A DNA stretch of 64,000 nucleotides from NCBI RefSeq assembly GCF_003254665.1, contig NZ_QHGY01000003.1, forward strand, positions 310,286-374,285, in the 5' to 3' direction. The stretch comes from Billgrantia lactosivorans. GTDB taxonomy: Bacteria > Pseudomonadota > Gammaproteobacteria > Pseudomonadales > Halomonadaceae. Made by a program: the position numbers and the translations under genes. The notes beneath the pieces are model-generated. The model searched no databases and was not told the origin of the DNA. It saw only the letters and a program-made list of their open reading frames with translations. This document shows positions 17,621 through 26,451 of this stretch, piece by piece; within the stretch, counting starts at the first letter, position 1; each line of letters opens with the position of its first letter.

Positions 17621-18211
17621 ATGTCCGCCCCGCTCAGCCGTTTCCCCGTGCCCGAATCGATCGAGGACCTCCCCGAGGACATCCGCCAGGCCATTCTGGC
17701 CGTGCAGGAGAAGGCCGGCTTCGTGCCCAACGTGTTCCTGATGCTGGCCCACCGGCCCGACGAGTTCCGCGCCTTCTTCGCCTACCACGATGCACTGATG
17801 GAGCGGGAGTCCGACACCCTCACCAAGGCGGAAAAGGAGATGATCGTGGTCGCCACCAGCGCCCGCAATCGCTGCCTCTACTGCGTGGTGGCCCACGGCG
17901 CGCTGGTGCGCATCTACAGCAAGGACCCGCTACTGGCCGATCAGGTGGCGATCAACCACCGCACCGCGCCGATCAGCGAACGCCACCGGGTGATGCTCGA
18001 CTTCGCGCTGCACTGCGGCCTGGAGGTGGGCGAACTCACCGACGAGTGGCAGGCGCGCCTCACCGAGGTCGGCTTCACCCATGACGACATCTGGGACATC
18101 GGCGCCATCACCGCCTTCTTCGGCCTCTCCAACCGCCTGGTCACCCTCACCGGCACGCCGCCCAACCCGGAGTTCTACCTGATGGGCAGGGTGCCGCGGG
18201 AGAAGCGGTGA
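17621..18211 (+). CDS. AhpD-like peroxidase-related enzyme (carboxymuconolactone decarboxylase fold)
   Basis: The 196-residue protein belongs to the AhpD/CMD-like group often labelled peroxidase-related. The redox pair C85-L-Y-C88 is followed by a His (CLYCVVAHG), matching the AhpD-type CxxC active site. LPEDIRQAILAVQEKAGFVPNVF at residues 17-39 is typical of this subgroup. A thiol-based antioxidant or disulfide role is likely, but the substrate is not known. It ends only four bases from the convergent gene at 18216-18887. Confidence 0.82.
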   Translation: MSAPLSRFPVPESIEDLPEDIRQAILAVQEKAGFVPNVFLMLAHRPDEFRAFFAYHDALMERESDTLTKAEKEMIVVATSARNRCLYCVVAHGALVRIYSKDPLLADQVAINHRTAPISERHRVMLDFALHCGLEVGELTDEWQARLTEVGFTHDDIWDIGAITAFFGLSNRLVTLTGTPPNPEFYLMGRVPREKR

Positions 18212-18215
18212 CGGT

Positions 18216-18887
18216 TCAGGCGCGACACGCCTCCAGCAGCATCCGCACCGGTTCGAGCTGGCTGACGTGCAGCGCCAGCACGCTGTCGACGGAGGCGTCG
18301 TCAGTCGGGCGGATCACGGCGAACTCGCCCTCTTCCAAGTGGAATTCGTGGATCTCGCGGGGGCCTTCGGGGGTTTGGCAGAGGATCGAGCGGTAGCTGT
18401 CGTCCTCGCCGTAGGTCAGGCGGTGGTAGACCTTGAAGAAGGTGTAGAGCGTGAGGCCGTGGTCGAAGGCGGGCCAGCGGGCGGGGATGGTGCGGGTCCC
18501 CTCGTCGAGTGCCTGCCCCCTGGCCTCGGCGGCGGCGATGGCGTCGGCCAGCGGCGCGGCGAGCAGCGAAGCCTCGTCGCGCGGCAGCGCGACGTCGCGG
18601 TCGATGGCCTGCTGGTACTCCGCGCTGACCCGCGCCAGGTCGTCGAGCGAGGCGATGCGGTAGTCGCCGTGCGCCAGGTCGGCGGGTTCGAAGCCGCCGT
18701 TCTCCCAGCCATGAATGACCCGCAGCGTCAGGTGACCATTGGCCAGCGGTTCGCACACCAGCGCCTGGAGGGCGACCCGCAAGTGCAGCTGGCGCTCGAT
18801 GGCCAGGTTGTCGAAGGCGGAGTAGGGGTCGGCAAAGATGCGGTGAAGGTGCCCGGGGGCGTGTTCCTTGGCTTCGCTGAATGTCAT
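18216..18887 (-). CDS. conserved hypothetical protein
   Basis: The 223-residue soluble protein has no recognised motif. It is moderately acidic, with no signal peptide, membrane segment or repeat. The start MTFSEAKEH at 18887 is chosen because upstream in-frame sequence enters the intergenic hairpin and riboswitch region. It is divergent from the TPP-riboswitch-controlled symporter, with 213 bases between the starts. Any link with thiamine uptake is positional only. Confidence 0.7.
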   Translation of the reverse strand: MTFSEAKEHAPGHLHRIFADPYSAFDNLAIERQLHLRVALQALVCEPLANGHLTLRVIHGWENGGFEPADLAHGDYRIASLDDLARVSAEYQQAIDRDVALPRDEASLLAAPLADAIAAAEARGQALDEGTRTIPARWPAFDHGLTLYTFFKVYHRLTYGEDDSYRSILCQTPEGPREIHEFHLEEGEFAVIRPTDDASVDSVLALHVSQLEPVRMLLEACRA

Positions 18888-18970
18888 GGTCGGTCCCTGC
18901 GGGGAGAAGTGTTCTGGTTTTTTCGTTGTTATATCATTCCAGGGGGCCGAGGTCATATCGGCCTGAATCC

Positions 18971-18989
18971 GGCCGGCTTTAGGCCGGCC
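18971..18989. other. intergenic 7-bp stem-loop GGCCGGC/GCCGGCC
   Basis: GGCCGGC (18971-18977) and GCCGGCC (18983-18989) flank TTTAG. The hairpin lies just upstream of the TPP riboswitch and between divergent genes. There is no T-run, so its role is unclear. Confidence 0.3.
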
Positions 18990-19007
18990 ACGACAATTCA
19001 TCCACTG

Positions 19008-19097
19008 TCGCCAGGGGAGTCTCGCTGCGGCGAGGCTGAGAGAGCGCACGGCGCTGACCCTGGAACCTGATCCGGTTCATGCCGGCGGAGGAAGCGC
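19008..19097 (+). ncRNA. TPP riboswitch (THI element)
   Basis: The region carries the conserved THI-element pieces in order: GGGGAGTC, CTGAGA at 19036-19041, then GACCCTGGAACCTGATCCGG and TTCATGCCGGCGGAGGAAGCG. These match the TPP-binding core (CUGAGA and the ACCUGAUC...GCC.GCG.AGG element). The ribosome-binding stretch GGAGGAA (19087-19093) is inside the 3' strand of the riboswitch, eight bases before the ATG at 19101. TPP binding would therefore be expected to hide the Shine-Dalgarno sequence and block translation of the symporter. There is no room for a separate terminator. Confidence 0.9.
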
Positions 19098-19100
19098 GAC

Positions 19101-20489
19101 ATGCCCTACCTGACGTCAGCCGTGCTCGGCGCGGCGCTGCTGTGCTTTGCTCTCCTGGGCCTGCGGGCCCGCCGCGCCGATGGCCCCCTCGACGATTACG
19201 TCACCGCGCGCAACTCCCAGTCCGCCACCACCCTGGGGCTGTCGTTCCTGGCCTCGGGAATGGGCGCCTGGATTCTCTTCGCGCCGCCGGAGATCGGCGC
19301 CTTCGTCGGTCCCGTGGCGCTGGCGGGCTACGCCATCGGCTCGGCACTGCCGTTCATCGTGCTGGGGCTCTACGGCCCGGCGATCCGCCGCCATCTGCCC
19401 GAGGGGCGCAGCATCGGCGAGTTCGCCGAGGCCTGCTACGGCGCCGGCGTGCGGCGCTGGGTGTCGCTGGTCTCGATCCTCTACATGGCCTGCTTCCTGG
19501 CCGCCGAGCTGACCGCCATCGGCGCGATCACGGCGCTGCTGTCGGACGTGGCGCCGGCGCTGGTGGTGGTCGGCGTGGCCGTCACCACGCTGCTCTACAC
19601 CGCCATCGGCGGCCTGCGGGCGAGCCTGGCCACCGACCGCTGGCAGGCAGGGCTGCTGATCGCCCTGCTGCTGCTGGTGGGAGGTGTGGCCCTGCTGCGG
19701 CTGCCGACAATGCCCGTCGGAGCGGCGCTGCCGTCGATTCCCGTCGACGGTGCCCTGGGCGTGGCGCTGACGCTGATCATCGCGGTCACCGCCGCCAACC
19801 TCTTCCACCAGGGCTACTGGCAGCGGGTCTGGGCCGCGCGCGACGACCGGGCGCTCCACCGCGGCGCCTGGCTGGGCGGCGCGACCACCGTGGCGGTGGT
19901 GGCGCTGGTGGGTGGGCTCGGCATGCTGGCGGCGATGAGCGGCGTGACCCTGGGCGAGCCGCCGATGCCGTTCTTCGCGCTGCTGGCCGAGGCGCCGGGC
20001 TGGCTGGCGCTGCCGGCGCTGGTGCTGGCGGTCACGCTGGTGGCCTCCAGCGTCGATACGTTGCAGAACGGCATCGCCTCGCTGGTGGTGGCGGGCTCCG
20101 GCCGGCGCGGGCTATCGATCGGCGCCGCCCGGCTGGTCAGCGTGGCGCTGATGGTGCCGGTGGTGGGCGTGGCGCTGCAGGGGCTCTCGGTGCTGCGGCT
20201 GTTCCTGATCGCCGACCTGCTGTGCGCCGCCATTGTGGTGCCGGTGCTGCTCGGCCTGTGGCGACGCATGACGCCGCTGGCCGCGGTGGCCGGCGGCGTG
20301 GCGGGCCTGTTCGGCGCGATCCTGCCGGGCTGGGTCGCCCAGGGCGGCCTGGCCGCCGGTGTGCTGGCGGCGAGCTTTCCCGGCGGCATCCCCACGCTGC
20401 CGCCGTTTCTGGGCGCGCTGGCGGCATCGACGCTGGTCAGCCTGGCCGTGGCGAGCGCGGCACCCCACGAACGCGCCCGCCCGCTGTGA
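19101..20489 (+). CDS. TPP-riboswitch-regulated sodium:solute symporter, thiamine-related uptake candidate
   Basis: The 462-residue protein has about 13 hydrophobic segments and belongs to the SSS (sodium:solute symporter) family, related to PanF. Early segments contain LSFLASGMGAWILFAPPE and a YAIGSALPF stretch. Its translation start is embedded directly behind a TPP riboswitch, so expression should rise when thiamine pyrophosphate is scarce. That points to uptake of thiamine or a precursor such as the pyrimidine (HMP) moiety. ThiV, an SSS-family protein predicted from similar riboswitch association in other bacteria, is the closest named precedent. Substrate is inferred from regulation, not from sequence. 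Confidence 0.85.
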   Translation: MPYLTSAVLGAALLCFALLGLRARRADGPLDDYVTARNSQSATTLGLSFLASGMGAWILFAPPEIGAFVGPVALAGYAIGSALPFIVLGLYGPAIRRHLPEGRSIGEFAEACYGAGVRRWVSLVSILYMACFLAAELTAIGAITALLSDVAPALVVVGVAVTTLLYTAIGGLRASLATDRWQAGLLIALLLLVGGVALLRLPTMPVGAALPSIPVDGALGVALTLIIAVTAANLFHQGYWQRVWAARDDRALHRGAWLGGATTVAVVALVGGLGMLAAMSGVTLGEPPMPFFALLAEAPGWLALPALVLAVTLVASSVDTLQNGIASLVVAGSGRRGLSIGAARLVSVALMVPVVGVALQGLSVLRLFLIADLLCAAIVVPVLLGLWRRMTPLAAVAGGVAGLFGAILPGWVAQGGLAAGVLAASFPGGIPTLPPFLGALAASTLVSLAVASAAPHERARPL

Positions 20490-20654
20490 GCCGGTCGCAG
20501 GAGCGCTACCCGGCGGCTGCGTCGCGGGGCGTGAAGGTCGCGAGGCAAAGGTCTAGCTTGATATCGATGCCGTGACTTGCGAATCTGTTGTCGATTATTT
20601 TAAGCGCAAGCGGCAAGTATATTCGACGTCAACAACGACAATCGCGAGGACGAC

Positions 20655-22097
20655 ATGACCCAGGAAAACGGAAAAGCGGCGGGGCAGCTGGCTCGAGTGC
20701 TGGCTCGCAAGGATGTGCTGGCGCTGGCCTTCGGCGCCATGATCGGCTGGGGCTGGATCGTGCTGACCGGCAGCTGGATCCAGTCGGCCGGAAGTCTGGG
20801 CGCGATCACGGCGTTCCTGATCGGCGGGCTGATCATCGTGCTGGTGGGCCTCACCTACGCCGAGCTCGCCTCCGCCATGCCCCAGGTGGGCGGCGAGCAT
20901 GTCTACAGCTACCGGGCGCTGGGGCACTTCGCCTCCTTCCTGTGCACCTGGGCGATCACCCTGGGCTACGTCAGCGTGGTGGCCTTCGAGGCCGTGGCGT
21001 TGCCCACCGTCGTCGAGCACCTGTTCCCCGACTACGCCGTGGGGCACCTGTGGACCATCGCCGGCTGGGAGGTGAAGGCGACCTGGGTAGCCGTCGGGGT
21101 GGCCGGCTCGGTGCTGATGATGTGGGTGAACTACGTGGGCATTCGCACCGCGGCGCTGCTGCAGAAGCTGGTCACCCTGCTGATCCTGGTGGTGGGCATC
21201 CTGTTCATCACCGGCGCGCTGTTCCAGGGCAGCACGACGACCATGGAGCCGCTGTTCTCGGTCGAAGAGGGCGTCGTGGGGGGCATCATGATGGTGATCA
21301 TCATGGTGCCCTTCATGTTCGTGGGCTTCGACGTCATCCCCCAGGCGGCCGAGGAGATCAACCTGCCGTTTCGCGAGATCGGCCGCGTGCTGATGGTCTC
21401 GGTGATCATGGCGGTGTTCTGGTATGCGCTGATCATTCTCGGTACCGCGCTGATGCTCGATCCCGAGCAACTGGGCGCCAGTTCCCTGGCCGTGCCGGAC
21501 GCCATGCAGGCCGTCTTCCAGGCCCCGTGGGCGGGCAAGCTGATGATCCTGGCCGGCATCGCCGGCATCGTCACCAGCTGGAACGCCTTCTACGTGGGGG
21601 GCTCGCGGGCGATCTATGCGCTGGCGCACTCCGGCATGCTGCCGGCCTGGCTGGGCAAGCTGCATCCGCGCCACCGCACGCCCACCAACGCCATCCTGGT
21701 GATGGGCGTGCTCTCCTCGATCGCGCCCTTCTTCGGCCGCCCGGCCCTGGTCTGGCTGGTGGTGGCCGGCGGCCTCGGCATCGTCATCGCCTACCTGTTC
21801 GTGGCGGTATCGTTCGTGGTGTTGCGTCGCCGTGAGCCGGAGATGCCGCGCCCGTTCCGGGTGCGCCACGGCAAGCTGGTGGGCAGCCTCTCGGTACTGC
21901 TCTCCCTGGGGCTCATCGCCCTCTACCTGCCCGGCAGTCCCTCCGCGCTGGCACCGGTCGAATGGCTGATGTTCGCCGGCTGGATGGGCGGCGGCCTGGC
22001 GCTCTATGGCTGGTCGAGGAAGCGCTACGGCACCGCCTACAGCGACCGCATGATGACCCGCGAGCTGGCCGGAGGCGATCCCTACCCGGGGCGCTGA
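20655..22097 (+). CDS. APC-family amino acid/amine permease
   Basis: The 480-residue protein has about 12 membrane segments. It opens with ALAFGAMIGWGWIVLTGSWI, the helix-1 glycine-rich substrate-binding motif of the APC superfamily. A GFDVIPQAAEEI stretch in the middle is typical of the proton- or antiport-coupled amino acid permeases. A GAGGACGAC stretch precedes the ATG at 20655. It is read alone between the symporter and the ilvD-type gene, and no pathway context identifies the substrate. Confidence 0.88.
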   Translation: MTQENGKAAGQLARVLARKDVLALAFGAMIGWGWIVLTGSWIQSAGSLGAITAFLIGGLIIVLVGLTYAELASAMPQVGGEHVYSYRALGHFASFLCTWAITLGYVSVVAFEAVALPTVVEHLFPDYAVGHLWTIAGWEVKATWVAVGVAGSVLMMWVNYVGIRTAALLQKLVTLLILVVGILFITGALFQGSTTTMEPLFSVEEGVVGGIMMVIIMVPFMFVGFDVIPQAAEEINLPFREIGRVLMVSVIMAVFWYALIILGTALMLDPEQLGASSLAVPDAMQAVFQAPWAGKLMILAGIAGIVTSWNAFYVGGSRAIYALAHSGMLPAWLGKLHPRHRTPTNAILVMGVLSSIAPFFGRPALVWLVVAGGLGIVIAYLFVAVSFVVLRRREPEMPRPFRVRHGKLVGSLSVLLSLGLIALYLPGSPSALAPVEWLMFAGWMGGGLALYGWSRKRYGTAYSDRMMTRELAGGDPYPGR

Positions 22098-22204
22098 GGG
22101 CCTCGCCGCCCCGTCTGTGAACCTTGCCGGCGGGGCGGGGATTTGCCAGGAGCCTCGTCAGCGGCCAACCTCAGGGGGTGCGTAACCGAAACGGAGGCCG
22201 CCCC

Positions 22205-23896
22205 ATGAGTGATACCCCGGACCCACGCCGCCGCCACTCCGCTGCGGTGGTGGATGGTGTCGGCAAGTCGGCCAGCCGCGCCATGCTGCGCGCGGTGGGC
22301 TTCAGCGACGACGACTTCACCAAGCCCCAGGTGGGCATCGCCTCCACCTGGAGCATGGTCACGCCGTGCAACAGCCATATCCACGAGCTCGCCGAGCGGG
22401 CCCGCGACGGCGCCGACTCGGCCGGCGGCAAGGGCGTGATCTTCAATACCATCACCATTTCCGACGGCATCGCCAACGGCACCGAGGGCATGAAGTACTC
22501 GCTGGTCTCGCGCGAGGTGATCGCCGACTCCATCGAGACGGTGGCGGGCTGCGAGGGCTTCGATGGCCTGGTCGCCATCGGCGGCTGCGACAAGAACATG
22601 CCGGGCTGCCTGATGGGGCTGGCGCGGCTGAACCGGCCCAGCGTGTTCGTCTATGGCGGCACCATCCAGCCCGGCGCCAACCATACCGACATCGTCTCGG
22701 TGTTCGAGGCCATGGGCGCCCACAGCCGCGGCGACCTGGATCTGATCGAGCTCAAGCAGATCGAGGAGACGGCGATTCCCGGGCCCGGCTCCTGCGGCGG
22801 CATGTATACCGCCAACACCATGGCCTCGGCCATCGAGGCGCTGGGCATGAGCCTGCCCGGCAGCTCGGCGCAGGAGGCCGTGTCGCAGGCCAAGCGCGCC
22901 GACTGCGAGGCCGCCGGCGCCGCGGTGCTCGGGCTGCTCGAGCGCGACCTCAAGCCCAGCGACATCATGACCCGCGAGGCGTTCGTGAACGCCGTCACCG
23001 TGGTGATTGCGCTGGGCGGCTCCACCAACGCGGTGCTGCACCTGATCGCCATGGCCAGCAGCGTGGGCGTGCCGCTCTCGCTCGCCGATTTCACCGAGAT
23101 CGGACGGCGCGTGCCGGTGCTCGCCGACCTGCGCCCCAGCGGCCGCTACATGATGAGCGAGCTGGTGGCGATCGGCGGCATCCAGCCGCTGATGAAGACC
23201 CTGCTCGAGGCCGGCATGCTGCACGGCGACTGCCTGACGGTGACGGGAAGAACGCTGGCCGAGAATCTGGCCGGCGTCGAGCCGTATCCCGAGGGCCAGC
23301 AGATCATTGCCCCGCTGAGCGCCCCCATCAAGCGCGAGAGCCACCTTCGGGTGCTCCATGGCAACCTGGCGCCAGAAGGGGCGGTGGCCAAGATCACCGG
23401 CAAGGAGGGTACCCGCTTCTCCGGCAGCGCGCGGGTGTTCGGTTCCGAGGAGGAGGCCCAGGCGCGCATCAATGACGGCACGGTCACGGCCGGCGACGTG
23501 GTGGTGATCCGCTACGAGGGTCCGCGGGGCGGCCCCGGCATGCGCGAGATGCTCACGCCCACCTCGGCGATCATGGGCCGGGGCCTGGGTGACGCCGTGG
23601 CGCTGATCACCGACGGGCGCTTCTCCGGCGGCAGCCACGGCTTCGTGGTCGGGCATGTCGCGCCGGAGGCCTTCGACGGCGGACCGCTGGCGCTGGTGCA
23701 GGACGGCGACACGATCACCATCGACGCCGAGGCCGACACCATCGAACTGCACGTCGATGACAGCGAGCTCGCTCGGCGCCGCGCGGCCTGGCGCCAGCCC
23801 GCGCCGCGCTATACCCGCGGCGTGCTGGCCAAGTACGCAAGCACGGTCAGCTCGGCCTCCACCGGGGCGGTGACCGATCAGCCGCCGCGGGAGTGA
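22205..23896 (+). CDS. ilvD: dihydroxy-acid dehydratase (IlvD/Edd family)
   Basis: The 563-residue protein has IlvD landmarks: [13 protein letters not shown] with iron-sulfur Cys ligands, and [15 protein letters not shown] in the middle. It ends near [21 protein letters not shown]. It dehydrates 2,3-dihydroxy acids and is essential in branched-chain amino acid synthesis; some paralogues dehydrate sugar acids. There are no ilv neighbours here, so a paralogue with a sugar-acid substrate cannot be excluded. The start [12 protein letters not shown] at 22205 is typical of the IlvD N-terminus. Confidence 0.9.
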   Translation: MSDTPDPRRRHSAAVVDGVGKSASRAMLRAVGFSDDDFTKPQVGIASTWSMVTPCNSHIHELAERARDGADSAGGKGVIFNTITISDGIANGTEGMKYSLVSREVIADSIETVAGCEGFDGLVAIGGCDKNMPGCLMGLARLNRPSVFVYGGTIQPGANHTDIVSVFEAMGAHSRGDLDLIELKQIEETAIPGPGSCGGMYTANTMASAIEALGMSLPGSSAQEAVSQAKRADCEAAGAAVLGLLERDLKPSDIMTREAFVNAVTVVIALGGSTNAVLHLIAMASSVGVPLSLADFTEIGRRVPVLADLRPSGRYMMSELVAIGGIQPLMKTLLEAGMLHGDCLTVTGRTLAENLAGVEPYPEGQQIIAPLSAPIKRESHLRVLHGNLAPEGAVAKITGKEGTRFSGSARVFGSEEEAQARINDGTVTAGDVVVIRYEGPRGGPGMREMLTPTSAIMGRGLGDAVALITDGRFSGGSHGFVVGHVAPEAFDGGPLALVQDGDTITIDAEADTIELHVDDSELARRRAAWRQPAPRYTRGVLAKYASTVSSASTGAVTDQPPRE

Positions 23897-23976
23897 AGGC
23901 GGCCGCTCGGCTGCGTTTGGCTTGCCCCGGAGGCTCGGCTAGCTTGAAGTGGCACAGCAACGAGCAAGGAGGCAAC

Positions 23977-24165
23977 ATGCCCAAGAGCGGACCCAAGCAG
24001 GCGCGTATCGAGCCGATTCGCGATGCCGAGGACATCAACCTGCCGGTCACCGGCTGGCACGTGATCGACGAGACGGACCCCGACAACGAGATCGTCGTCT
24101 CCGAACACGCGACCGAGGTCGAGGCTCTCAAGGCGGCGGAGGCGTACGAGCAGCGCGAGGAGTGA
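23977..24165 (+). CDS. small acidic hypothetical protein
   Basis: This 62-residue protein is preceded by a strong AAGGAGG at 23966-23972, which fixes the ATG at 23977. It is rich in Asp and Glu (RDAEDINLP, DETDPDNEI, TEVEALKAAEAYEQREE), with no membrane segment or known motif. The acidic bias is common in soluble proteins of halophiles. It is followed by a strong bidirectional terminator, so it is probably expressed as its own unit or as the end of the ilvD transcript. Confidence 0.65.
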   Translation: MPKSGPKQARIEPIRDAEDINLPVTGWHVIDETDPDNEIVVSEHATEVEALKAAEAYEQREE

Positions 24166-24213
24166 GCCGACAGCGCTGCCGGAGGAGCGAAAGCCGGCTG
24201 TCGTCGCAAAAAA

Positions 24214-24238
24214 AACGCCTCGCGTCGAGCGAGGCGTT
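24214..24238. terminator. bidirectional rho-independent terminator
   Basis: AACGCCTCGC (24214-24223) and GCGAGGCGTT (24229-24238) make a perfect 10-bp stem with a 5-base loop. The plus strand has a run of eight A's just before and inside the left arm, which is a U-run for minus-strand transcripts. CGTTGTT follows on the plus strand. It separates the convergent genes 23977-24165 and 24281-24562. Confidence 0.85.
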
Positions 24239-24280
24239 CGTTGTTCGGCCGTGAGGCGTACCGTCAGTTCAGGCGGCGGG

Positions 24281-24562
24281 CTAGTAATTGAGCGCGCCGT
24301 CGGGATCGACGGTGTGGTAGACGAGCCGCAGCTCATCAAGGGAAAGATGCTCGAGGCGGCCTGCGAGCAGGTCGCTGATCTTCTGTGCCGGAAGCCCCGC
24401 GCGGCGAGCGATCTCGCGACAGCCGAGGTCGGATACGGCGATCAGCCGTGTGACGATGCGCATGAGGCGTGTGCGCTTTTCCAGATCCCTGACGTCGAGG
24501 TCAGGGCACCTTCGCGGGGGGTCGAGAAGTTCCGCGTTGGAAGAATGTCGTGCCGTACTCAT
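24281..24562 (-). CDS. small XRE/HigA-like helix-turn-helix protein
   Basis: The 93-residue protein has one helix-turn-helix near residues 42-80: REIARRAGLPAQKISDLLAG followed by LSLDELRLV. This is the pattern of HigA-type antitoxin DNA-binding domains (HTH_37-like). GGAG five to six bases before the ATG at 24562 supports this start over one ten codons upstream. No RelE/HigB-like toxin gene lies on either side, so it is either an orphan antitoxin or a stand-alone regulator. Confidence 0.7.
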   Translation of the reverse strand: MSTARHSSNAELLDPPRRCPDLDVRDLEKRTRLMRIVTRLIAVSDLGCREIARRAGLPAQKISDLLAGRLEHLSLDELRLVYHTVDPDGALNY

Positions 24563-24843
24563 GATGCTCCAATGGGCGGTTGCGACAACCACATCATGGG
24601 GGCATTTCGGCGATTTTGCCAGTACCGATTCGCGACTTTTTCGAGGTACCCCGCAAGCCGTTGTCCGGCGGGGCGGATCGGGGCGACCATGGTGGGATTG
24701 CCGAAAATTTACAAGAACGTAGAAACTGTCGATTAGCCCCTCGGCGCGAGGGCGTGCTAGTTTTTGTCAGGTAAACGGCCGGCGTTGTCCGGTGCGTTCC
24801 CAGAAACAACCATAAACGTTCCGGTTTCAGGACGGAGGATTCC

Positions 24844-25803
24844 ATGCGAGCTCTCAAATACGCAGCAGCCGCCTCGCTGCTGGCGGTAGCCCCGCTGGCG
24901 AGCGCCCAGCAGCTCTCCATCGCTACCGGCGGCACCGGCGGCGTCTACTACCCCATCGGCGGCGGCTTTGCCGAGATCATCAACGAGCACCTCGAAGGCT
25001 ACGAGGCGAGCGCCGAGGTCACCGGCGCCTCGGTCGAGAACATGGGCCTGATCATGCGCGGCGATGCCGACCTGGCCCTGGTGCTGGCCGATACCGCGCT
25101 GCAGGCCTATGAGGGCAGCGGCGACTTCGAAGGCCGCCAGATCGAGAACACCCGTGCCCTGGCGTCGGTCTATCCCAACGCCGTGCAACTGGTGGTGCTC
25201 GAGGACTCCGACATCGAGTCGCTCGCGGATCTCAAGGGCAAGCGCGTCTCCGTCGGCGCCCCGGGCAGCGGTACCGAGCTCAACGCCCGTGCGCTGCTGG
25301 AAGCCAACGACGTCACCTACGACGACTTCACACCGCAGCGTCTCAACTTCAACGAGACCGCCGATGCCATCCGCGACGGCGACATCGACGCCGGCTTCTG
25401 GAGCGTGGGGCCGCCCACCAGCTCGATCATGAACCTGGCCGCCACCCGTGACATCCGCCTGATCGGCCTCTCCGACGAGGAGATCGCCAACGCCCAGGAG
25501 GAGGAGCCCGTCTTCGCCGCCTACGAACTCAAGGCCGGCATGTACGACGGGATGGACGAGGCGGTGCAGACCATCAGCATTCCCAACGTGCTGGTCGTGA
25601 ATGCCGACATGGACGAGGAGCTGGCCTACAACCTGACCAAGCTGCTGTTCGAGCGCATCGACGACCTCATCGCCGTGCACCCGGCGGCCAACGACACCAC
25701 CATCGAGTTCACCATGGAGTCGACTCCGGTGCCGCTGCATCCGGGCGCGATCCGCTACTTCGAGGAAGTCGATGCCGAGATTCCCGACAAGCTGCGTCCG
25801 TGA
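24844..25803 (+). CDS. TAXI-family TRAP solute receptor
   Basis: The 319-residue protein begins with a Sec signal peptide (MRALKYAAAASLLAVAPLASA) and the hallmark LSIATGGTGGVYYPIGG of TAXI receptors. These periplasmic proteins feed fused TRAP permeases, with glutamate or 2-oxoglutarate-like ligands in known cases. It is the first gene of a three-gene unit with a DUF1850 protein and a fused permease. GGAGGATTCC precedes the ATG. Confidence 0.92.
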   Translation: MRALKYAAAASLLAVAPLASAQQLSIATGGTGGVYYPIGGGFAEIINEHLEGYEASAEVTGASVENMGLIMRGDADLALVLADTALQAYEGSGDFEGRQIENTRALASVYPNAVQLVVLEDSDIESLADLKGKRVSVGAPGSGTELNARALLEANDVTYDDFTPQRLNFNETADAIRDGDIDAGFWSVGPPTSSIMNLAATRDIRLIGLSDEEIANAQEEEPVFAAYELKAGMYDGMDEAVQTISIPNVLVVNADMDEELAYNLTKLLFERIDDLIAVHPAANDTTIEFTMESTPVPLHPGAIRYFEEVDAEIPDKLRP

Positions 25804-25831
25804 CACGCGGTCGCGGCAAGGGATGTGACGC

Positions 25832-26440
25832 ATGAGGGTCGCATCGCTGTCGAGATGGGCAAGGAAGCGCATGGCAGGGTGGACGACGACGTCCGCCCTG
25901 CCGTCGTGTTGTCGCCCGCATCACGGTGGGCGGCGTCGCCTGCTGGCGGCGGGCCTGGTCGGCTGGCTGGGCCTGGGCGCGGTGGCCGCCGATGCCGAGG
26001 AGGGCGCAACGCTGGCCGTGCTCGATGCCGAGGGCGAGACCCTGTTCGAACTTCCCCTGACCCCCGGCATGCGTTGGTGCCTGGGCTGGAACCACTCGGT
26101 CAAGCAGTTCCCGGTGCTCGACTGCTATCGCTATCGGCAGGGGCGCATGGTGCTCGAGCGCAGCCACCAGCCCGACTTCGCCGCGGGCCTCGGCCACACG
26201 CTCGGCCGTGGCGAGCAGGTCTCGGATGGCGAGGGCGGCTACTGGATCGAGAACATCGACGAGCCCGTGCCTGGCGACCGCTACGTGCTCAGGGTCGGTT
26301 CGCCGAGCGTCGACCATCGCCTGCTGTGGCATGGCGACGGCGCCGAAAACAGCGTCAGCCTGAGCGGCCTGGCCGCCGGCGAGCGCGTCATCCTTCAGCT
26401 CAACAAGCCTGACGATACAGGCAAGCCTGACGACGTCTGA
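25832..26440 (+). CDS. DUF1850 protein of a TAXI-TRAP operon
   Basis: The 202-residue protein has a basic N-terminus and one hydrophobic segment (LLAAGLVGWLGLGAVAADA, about residues 37-55). A mainly beta domain follows, with GMRWCLGWNHSVKQFPVLDCYRY, as in DUF1850. DUF1850 genes recur between TAXI receptor and permease genes, as here, but their role is unproved; a periplasmic accessory anchored to the inner membrane fits. The gaps are 28 and 11 bases. The start is uncertain because the 36 residues before the hydrophobic segment are long for a signal peptide. Confidence 0.75.
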   Translation: MRVASLSRWARKRMAGWTTTSALPSCCRPHHGGRRRLLAAGLVGWLGLGAVAADAEEGATLAVLDAEGETLFELPLTPGMRWCLGWNHSVKQFPVLDCYRYRQGRMVLERSHQPDFAAGLGHTLGRGEQVSDGEGGYWIENIDEPVPGDRYVLRVGSPSVDHRLLWHGDGAENSVSLSGLAAGERVILQLNKPDDTGKPDDV

Positions 26441-26451
26441 CGAGGAGTCCG

